From: Hedera helix
Taxonomy: Eukaryota > Streptophyta > Magnoliopsida > Apiales > Araliaceae
Direction of reading: 5' to 3'
DNA length: 64,000 bases
NCBI GenBank assembly: GCA_947179155.2
Contig: OX359284.1
Coordinates: 7,674,432-7,738,431, forward strand
The translations under genes and the position numbers were made by a program. Under the pieces are notes generated by a model that searched no databases, had not been told where the DNA came from, and worked only from the letters and a program-made list of their open reading frames with translations. This document shows, piece by piece, positions 57,896-64,000 of this stretch (positions within the stretch are counted from its first letter, which is position 1; every line of letters begins with the position of its first letter).

Positions 57896-58233
57896 AATCT
57901 CCCACTTGCACTAAAATTAATCGCCTTGGTACCTTATACAATCTTCTCTAAGTGGCGATCAAACTGCTGATAAGATAATGCTTTAGTAAATGGATCTACA
58001 ATGTTGTTCTGAGAGTCTACCATATCTATGGTGACATATCTTCTTTTAATGATTTATCTAATCAAATGAAAGTGTCGTAACTCATGTTGGGATTTCTGAT
58101 GAGACCTAGGTTTCTTTGCCAATTAAACTCTTTTAAAGCTAGGAACCACTCCAAGTTTCACAATGAACTTGTTCATCCAAACAACCTCCTTTACAGCTTC
58201 ACTTATAGCTATATGCTCTGCCTCTATCACGAT
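57896..58233 (-). pseudogene. Copia RNase H C-terminal fragment and polypurine tract
   Basis: Minus-strand translation gives TEAEHIAISEAVKEVVW and, downstream, NNIVDPFTKALSYQQFDRH, the C-terminal motifs of Copia RNase H (TEAEY; ADPFTKALS). Stops occur in frame and the end is degenerate. The fragment stops at 58233, where the next Athila-like LTR begins, so that element probably inserted into this RNase H gene. The LTR and tail resemble Tork/Ale-type Copia elements rather than SIRE. Confidence 0.8.
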
Positions 58234-59398
58234 TGATATTAATGTGCAAGTATACACGGCCTTCAAGTAGTAAATAGTATGTCAAAGTCGATCCCATAGA
58301 GAGTTATACTAATGTTATCCGAATATTAAAATTAATACAATCTAATCCCATTTAAACTATGATTAAAGATGGTGATTTTTGTTAACACAGATTCATAAAC
58401 TAAATAAAACTTGGCAACAAGGATTAGAATTAAACAAGCTAAGATTACAACTTCACTCACTACCTCATTTAAGCCTCACACCCCTGTTTTCAATGCTAAG
58501 ATCGAACGAATAATAACCTGAGAATATAAGCAACCAAAAATCTCTTTCGATAGTAAAATGATTCACACCCTACTAAATAGTTCACGATATTCCTATGTGA
58601 GCCTAACTTAGCAAGACGACAATAAAAGCAACTCTCAACATGGCTGCACAAGGTACCCCGGTATATTCCTATCCGAGATACAAGTTAGGCAATCCATCCG
58701 AAGATAAAGATTCCTACAAGTTCTATCATGCTTTAGGTCAAGTTGTTTAATCCATTTCCCAATATCATAAACAACACCACGTTACATACAAAGTACATAA
58801 TCTATACATGAAGATCAAAGTATGATAACCATTCATTTTCAATCCATACACATCAAAAAGATAGGTATTCAATTAAAACCAAGTAATGAACTCCATTGTA
58901 ATCTTAGAAATGAAGTTAGTTCATAACTAAATGAATAAAAGTCATTAACAAGTCACAAGCCACTCATCAACCTTAAATACACACAATGAAGGTATAATAA
59001 AAGGCTAAAACTTCTTAATACACAAGTTTCAAGCACATAAACTCCCTTCAAAATGTAGCAATCCAGGCTTGATTAGTCTTCTTGTTCTTGAGTTTAAAAC
59101 CAATCCAAGTTACTTTGAAGGCTTGAAGAACTGAAGAAAAACAGCTCTCAGGTGTACCAATCGATCCCCCTAGGTCAAGGAACGAATGGGCTTAAGTACA
59201 AAAAATCCCATCTATTTTCAGCAAGTTAGACCGCCGCGGCGGTGCTCCTAGGTGGAAATTACCACTATGCCCAGCTTAAAAATCCTACAAAACACCGACG
59301 AGACATTAGGGACCATAAAATTCATAAATATAAGTAATAAAAACTCACAAATCTTTAAGCCAAAAGTACTAATTCGTGGGTATAAAACCCACTCATCA
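58234..59398 (-). repeat. 3' LTR of the Athila-like element
   Basis: About 1,165 bp; in minus sense it starts TGATGAGTGGGTTTTATACC (at 59398) and probably ends TTGCACATTAATATCA (at 58234). It contains the perfect palindrome ACCGCCGCGGCGGT. The 3' end is less certain than the start. Confidence 0.75.
59230..59243 (-). promoter_or_regulatory. 14-bp palindrome ACCGCCGCGGCGGT in the LTR
   Basis: A perfect palindrome in AT-rich sequence, about 155 bp from the LTR start in element sense. Decayed versions lie in the internal region at 62136-62221. Confidence 0.65.
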
Positions 59399-59435
59399 AG
59401 TACCCCCAAACTTAAGTATCTGCTCGTCCTCGAGC
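59399..59435 (-). other. Polypurine tract with upstream hairpin
   Basis: In minus sense GCTCGAGGACGAGC (5-bp stem) is followed by CTTAAGTTTGGGGGTACT directly before the LTR. It matches 37357-37393, with both sides of the stem changed so that pairing is kept. Confidence 0.8.
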
Positions 59436-60489
59436 AAAACAATAAAACATAAATTAAATAATTACTAAAACTACTAATCCAGATATGAATTGGAATCACA
59501 GCCTCAAGGATAAATTGTAACAGTTAAGATAGATCATAAAGCAGAACAAAGTCTAAAATTTCAACAAAATTTTCAAGCCCACGACTGCCTATGATCCGCT
59601 TACGTGTGTGTGTGCAACATCCCATGTTAAAATTAGTCAGACTTTAGATGAACTTAACCAAGCATCTGCCATGAGCGATTTCACTTTAACCCACATAACC
59701 CAACAATCACAACCAAACAAGGCAATTATATAAAGACAGGTTCTCTCGGATTTAAACGAAGATAAACTAAACTAATTGTTTATTATTATTTTTTTTTATG
59801 CACACAGGCGAGTGCGTTTTACGCTCCGTCTCACTTTGACTTACAAGCTTGGCTATGCAATGTCTAGTTCTCTTAGGCTATTCAGAGCTACCCGTGTATC
59901 GAGCTTTTGATCATTGACTCCCAAACCAGTCGGCTTTAGGGCACTAGGTGGAAAAACACCCCTATGGATTTAATCACTCAAGTAGCAAAGGCCACAAAAA
60001 TAAACTGGCCAAACTTTTATAATACTAAAAACATAAACTAAAGATTTTTTTTATAACCGAGATCCCTTAAACTTATATACAGGCCTAGATTTAACGCTCA
60101 AGAAGGTCATTTAGAACATTCCAAGCTTAACCCCACAAGCAGCTGACCATATCAGTTCTTTAAACAAAAACTAATCAACAATTGGGATCATAAACGTGCA
60201 TGATGAAAAAGGCAAGATCATTAGCATTGTTAACTTGACTCAATTGTTGAAATAAAGACTACGCATGCTAATAATTTTTACTTAACTGGCAGCATGACAA
60301 AACACTTCATATCATTAGCTACAACTCACAACCAAAGTCTGGATACATAAGCATAAAAGCGACGAAACTAATCAGGCACTAATTAAAAATATGAGCAGAT
60401 AGAAACACACACAACCCCCAAACTTGAATATGACAATGTCCTCATTGGAAAGATAGAGAATTTAAAATTGAGGACTCCCCTGAATTTGA
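59436..60489 (-). other. 3' non-coding internal region, Athila-like
   Basis: About 1 kb without ORF. It contains the conserved hairpin at 59808-59834 and a block at 59917-59972 shared with 36715-36785 of the non-autonomous element. Confidence 0.6.
59808..59834 (-). other. Conserved hairpin GTGAG..GCGT-AAA-ACGC..CTCGC
   Basis: Same fold as 36531-36558. One outer pair becomes a T-G wobble and the loop differs by one base. Confidence 0.5.
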
Positions 60490-61631
60490 TTAGGCATTTG
60501 CATCTTCGTCAGAAGAATCCTGAGGGTAATCACTGGCGGGCTTGGGAACTGTAGAGGGTTTGGACCAGCATTCAACCCCGTCCTCTCGAACATCTCAGCA
60601 AGGGTCGCAGTGAAATTGGCATTAAATTACATCATAGAATTGACCTGTTGAGCGACATAATTAATCTGGCGAGAGTGGCGGCGAGATTCTCTTCGCAAGT
60701 ACTGCACCTCCGTAGCTATGGATGCTAGAGATGGCTGATTTGCCTTGTCATCCTCCTAATCATCCGGAAAGAGCTCCTCAGTATCTGGAGACTGAGCCTC
60801 TAATATAAATCTGGCTCCGCTCGAATTAACAGGAGCGTCATCCCACTGACTATAGTGACTAATCAACCGAGAGTCAATTGGAATTTTGGGTTGCTGTAGA
60901 GGTTCATCCACAGACCATTTGACTCCATTATTTTGGTACAATTCACAAATCAGTGAAGGATGCGGCAAACCACCCGAAGTACCCCCATGGAGAGTGTGCT
61001 TGATTGATCCTCGAATAACCTGCCCCACGTTGATGCTCATCCGGTTGACCAAACAATACAACAACACTGCCCTTAATAGGATCACATTGCTGACATGCGT
61101 GGTGGGGAGCAGTTTGGCACAAATGAAATAATACCATGCTTTGCCAAACCTACTCAGGAACCGATGCGAAAATAGCCGTGGCGCCCCATCCTTAAGAGTC
61201 CATTCTGCATCAGGCTGACACAAGCCTCGAAGCACGTCGTTTAGATTGAGGCGCTCGGTTCTGTACGTGGTATATTGGTCAACCTCTTCTAGGTGGGCAA
61301 TGTGATAAAAATCATTTATCTGCTCAACCCCAAAGTGAACATTCACGCCACGAATGCACACCACATTGACATTTTCCTTCGCATTGGCGTAAAATTCTTT
61401 GACAATAGAAATGGCTGTCGGCTCGGGCTATTTTGTGAAATTGTGCCAATGCTTCTCAGTGATCATATTGTACAAGCGTCCATCATTGACATTCGGAAGG
61501 AGGCCTCGTTCTGGGATAATTATTTTTCCCTCTAGCACTTCATAATACTTCTTCTTCGCTTCTTCACTAACAAAATGATGAGCGTCATATGTGGCGCGAG
61601 AGGTCTGTCCACGTTGTCGTTTAGGAGCCAT
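60490..61631 (-). pseudogene. ORF with plant-transposon-associated domain, Athila-like
   Basis: ATG at 61631 (MAPKRQRGQTSRATYDAHHF). The frame runs 291 codons to a TAG at 60756, with one in-frame TAG at 61428-61430. The domain order is SIVKEFYANAKENVN, CIRGVNVHF, EQINDFYHI, then a helical core FSHRFLSRFGKAWYYFICAK, LLRAVLLYCLVNRMSINVGQ. This fits the 'putative plant transposon protein' family (I recall PF20167) and matches the first part of the SIRE-like ORF at 27594-29300. Coding-like sequence continues past 60756 (ATEVQYLRRESRRHSRQINY) with another stop and a frameshift to about 60490. It lies between integrase and 3' LTR, the position of extra ORFs in Athila/Tat elements. Function unknown; no signal peptide or membrane segment is evident. 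Confidence 0.75.
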
Positions 61632-62578
61632 GCTCGATCAATGCAATGCTAAGAAGTCAAAACAACCTAAATAACACTTCAAGCCAACTGAATTTTTAAC
61701 GGAACTTGGTTGCGGCAAATTGTCAAACAGTTGACGTGCACGCTTAATTTGAATTCTGCAACAAGCCTCTCCCAAACTTGATTGAGCCACCTAATTTAGG
61801 GTATTTCACCAATCAACACTTCACTACCAACCCTCCATCAAAGAACTCAAAAGAGATTTGCAAAACAAAAGAAAGGAAGAGAATTGGTACCAAATTTTGA
61901 CCGAGAGAAACCCAACCATGGCTCTAGGTTTGGCACGGAGAGAGAATGCACTTTCTTGCTTGGATCCTTGGCGTGGTGTGAGGTTTTGAGAGGGATTGCA
62001 ATTTGGCTCAGGAATCTAATAGCAAAGATGGATGGGAGAGTTTAGGAAGCAATGGCCTTGAGAATGAAGGCTGTGTGCATGCTGGCTCGAAATGAACCCC
62101 GACTGGGGTTATATTTTTTTCTGATTTTACGAACTACCGCTGCGGCGGTGACATTGAGCGTTGTGGTGGCCAAACTTCCTGTTAAAAAAAAATTAACCCT
62201 AGAGACCACCGTTGCGGCGGTCAAACTTTCTGCCATAATTTTTTTTTTTTTTTTTTTTTTTTTTGCTCTGTTCAATTGATTCCACATTGAAGCATTATTA
62301 TGCTAATACCTGAAAGTTTAACATAGACTTATCAAAAACTAAATAACTAATCACAATTTTAACTCAAAAACATAGAAATTGCAATTAGTTATAAAGCTAA
62401 TTTTTAATTATAAGCATAATTATACTAATATACTATATCAAAAGTATTTAGCTAATCAAATTAATGCCAAAAATGACTAAAATAAAATGCGATGAAAATA
62501 AAACTAAATTGACAATAAAAATGGGTTGCCTCCCATTTAGCGCTTCATTTAAAGTCTTGGGCTTGACTACTTCCTGAT
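61632..62578 (-). other. Spacer between integrase and second ORF
   Basis: Non-coding, with GC palindromes (62136-62221), a T run (62236-62264; poly-A in element sense) and AT-rich sequence towards integrase. Confidence 0.6.
62136..62221 (-). repeat. Decayed copies of the ACCGCCGCGGCGGT palindrome
   Basis: ACCGCTGCGGCGGT (62136-62149), a strongly decayed GCGTTGTGGTGGCC near 62157-62170 and ACCGTTGCGGCGGT (62208-62221). All differ from the LTR palindrome mainly by C-to-T or G-to-A changes. Confidence 0.7.
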
Positions 62579-64000
62579 TCATTGCGGGTCGGCGAGAATG
62601 ATAGAAACTTTTTGTCGTTCCACCTCACCCCCCATGTATTGCTTTAAATGTTGGCCATTGACTTTGAATGTGTTCAAAGTTGTGACATCTTCCAATTCAA
62701 CCGCACCGTGCGGTAATACATTTTTGATAGTGAAGGGGCCCAACCATCTGGATTTCAGCTTTCCCGGGAAAAGTCTCAACTGGGAATTATACAGAAGCAT
62801 TTTCTGGCCAATGTCGAACTTCCTCTCCAAAATTTTCTGATCATGCCATTGTTTGGTCTTTTCCTTATAAATTTTTGTGTTCTCATATGCTTGGAGGTAG
62901 AATTCATCCATTTCGTTCAGTTGGAGCATCCGTTTCTCACCGGCCGCATGTAATTCAAAATTGAGCTTTTTGATGGCCCAATAAGCATGATGCTCAGGTT
63001 CAACCGGCAAGTGGCAAGCTTTTCCAAAAACCAAGCGATATGGTGACATCCCAATTGGTGATTTGAAAGTTATTCTGTATGCCCATAACGCTTCATCCAA
63101 TTTCCTAGACCAATCCTTCCTATTGGGATTCACCGTCTTTTTCAAAATTCGCTTTATTTCTCTGTTAGATACTTCCGCTTGACCACTAGTTTGTGGATGA
63201 AAGGTCGTAGCAATTTTATGGGAGACGCCATACTTGGCAAGGAGGGCAGCGAAATACTTATTGCAGAAGTGTGAACCTCCATCACTGGTAATAGCCCGTG
63301 GAGTGCCAAAGCACGAAAAGATGTTCTTTTGCAAGAAGTTAAGAACGACTTTGGAATCATTGTTCGGTAGAGCAACAGCTTCAACCCATTTAGATACATA
63401 GTCCACAACGACTAGTATATATTGGTTGTTATAAGATGACGGGAATGGTCCCATGAAGTCAATCCCCCAGACGTCAAAAATTTCAATTTCTTGAATGTTA
63501 TTCAGGGGCATTTCATGTCTCCTAGAAATATTACCCGTTCTTTGGCAATTGTCGCATCTTGCTACAAAAGAATGAGCGTCTTTAAACAAGATGGCCAATA
63601 AAACCCAGATTGTAGGACTTTTGCCATTGTTCTCTCCCCGCTAAAATGTCCTCCATAATTAGATGAATGACAGTGATGAAGAATATCATTCATTTCTTCT
63701 TTGGGCACACACCTCCTCAATAACTGATCTGCGCATTGCTTGAAAAGGAAAGGTTCATCCCATACAAAGAACCGGACATCACTTAAGAGCTTTTTCTGTT
63801 GTTGATAACTTAAGTCCGGGGGAGTTACATTGCTCACAATGAAATTAGCAAAATCTGCATACCAAGGCAATTCGCTGTGCACAGTAAACAACTGCTCATC
63901 CGAAAAATCCTCATTAATCACCTTGCCATCTCTACCGTTTTGCTCAAAAATTTTTAATCTCAAAAGATAATCAGCGACTTGATTCTCTGTCCCCTTTTTG
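62579..64000 (-). pseudogene. pol: Athila-like RNase H end and integrase (partial)
   Basis: The frame is open from the right edge: KGTENQVADYLLRL is the end of RNase H. The integrase zinc-binding domain follows (HHCHSSNYGGHFSGE and CDNCQR, an HHCC pattern). A one-base deletion near 63590, at the conserved FYWP, shifts the frame to the one that runs to 62579. The core has the D-D35E triad: Asp in WGIDFMGPFP, Asp in TSDGGSHF and Glu 36 residues later in QAEVSNREIKR. The C-terminal domain (GKLKSRWLGPFTI, NGQHLKQYMGG) is complete. Apart from that frameshift this is a well-kept Athila-type integrase; the 5' part lies outside the window. Confidence 0.9.

Larger units (their letters stand above)
58234..64000 (-). 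mobile_element. 3' part of an Athila-like element, cut by the window edge
   Basis: From right to left in element sense: end of RNase H, integrase, GC palindromes with a long A run, a plant-transposon-domain ORF, a 1.1-kb non-coding region with conserved hairpins, polypurine tract, LTR. The LTR starts TGATGAGTGG as in Athila relatives. It shares non-coding blocks with the non-autonomous element at 31553-39842, for example the reverse complement of GACTCCCAAACCAGTCGGC. The integrase frame is broken once and the ORF has stops, so it is not active. Confidence 0.85.

Noticed and set aside
62052..62287. Frames on both strands with poly-Phe or poly-Lys
   Set aside because: Produced by the T/A run at 62236-62264 and the palindromes beside it.

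Overview
The window is nuclear DNA of a flowering plant, most likely a eudicot. It is very AT-rich, is packed with nested LTR retrotransposons carrying plant primer-binding sites (TGGTATCAGAGC for initiator Met tRNA, TGGCGCCGTTGCC for Asp tRNA), and holds one host gene split by GT-AG introns. I see no bacterial, organellar, tRNA or rRNA features and cannot name the species.

Region 1 (about 55-20610) is a retrotransposon nest. A decayed Tekay/Del-type Ty3/gypsy chromovirus (4173-18049, + strand, LTRs of about 3.1 kb, target duplication CATTT) lies in older, related LTR-like sequence. That older sequence is in minus orientation to the left (55-4169) and ends in plus orientation on the right (20610). 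The Tekay element carries an extra coiled-coil ORF before gag, then gag-protease-RT-RNase H-integrase-chromodomain. It is broken by stops, one frameshift and a solo LTR (11854-13782, duplication GAGAG) inside integrase. Next (20611-22536) comes the 3' end of a SIRE-like Copia element.

Region 2 (23445-43418) is a three-level nest in which every level has a matching target duplication. A small unclassified repeat (AACAACAAG) contains a minus-strand SIRE-like Copia element (23809-43134, CTAAT). That element carries no visible gag or pol and a single large ORF with a plant-transposon-associated domain. It in turn contains a plus-strand non-autonomous Athila-like element (31553-39842, CACAC) with nearly identical LTRs and only a gag/protease remnant. 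LTR divergence falls inward, as nesting predicts.

Region 3 (43429-55107) is the gene-bearing part. It has a MULE-type MITE (43662-44680), a broken fragment of a large glycine-rich protein gene split by a hAT-like MITE, and an apparently intact five-exon SKIP5-type F-box gene (47223-51825, 265 aa) with a MITE in intron 4. A pogo/Emigrant-like relic starts just after the stop codon, and a second MULE-type element (53339-54718) follows.

Region 4 (55108-64000) is a minus-strand nest: an Athila-like LTR, then a Copia 3' end, then the 3' half of a larger Athila-like element running off the right edge (integrase, a second ORF with the same plant-transposon domain, hairpins, polypurine tract, LTR).

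The most interesting unexplained structure is in the LTRs. Unrelated families each carry their own GC-rich 14-bp palindrome or near-palindrome module in otherwise AT-rich DNA, and in the Athila-like pair it is repeated inside the element. The SIRE-like LTRs instead carry many copies of a 10-bp motif (ACTCTACGAT), some spaced by about two helical turns.
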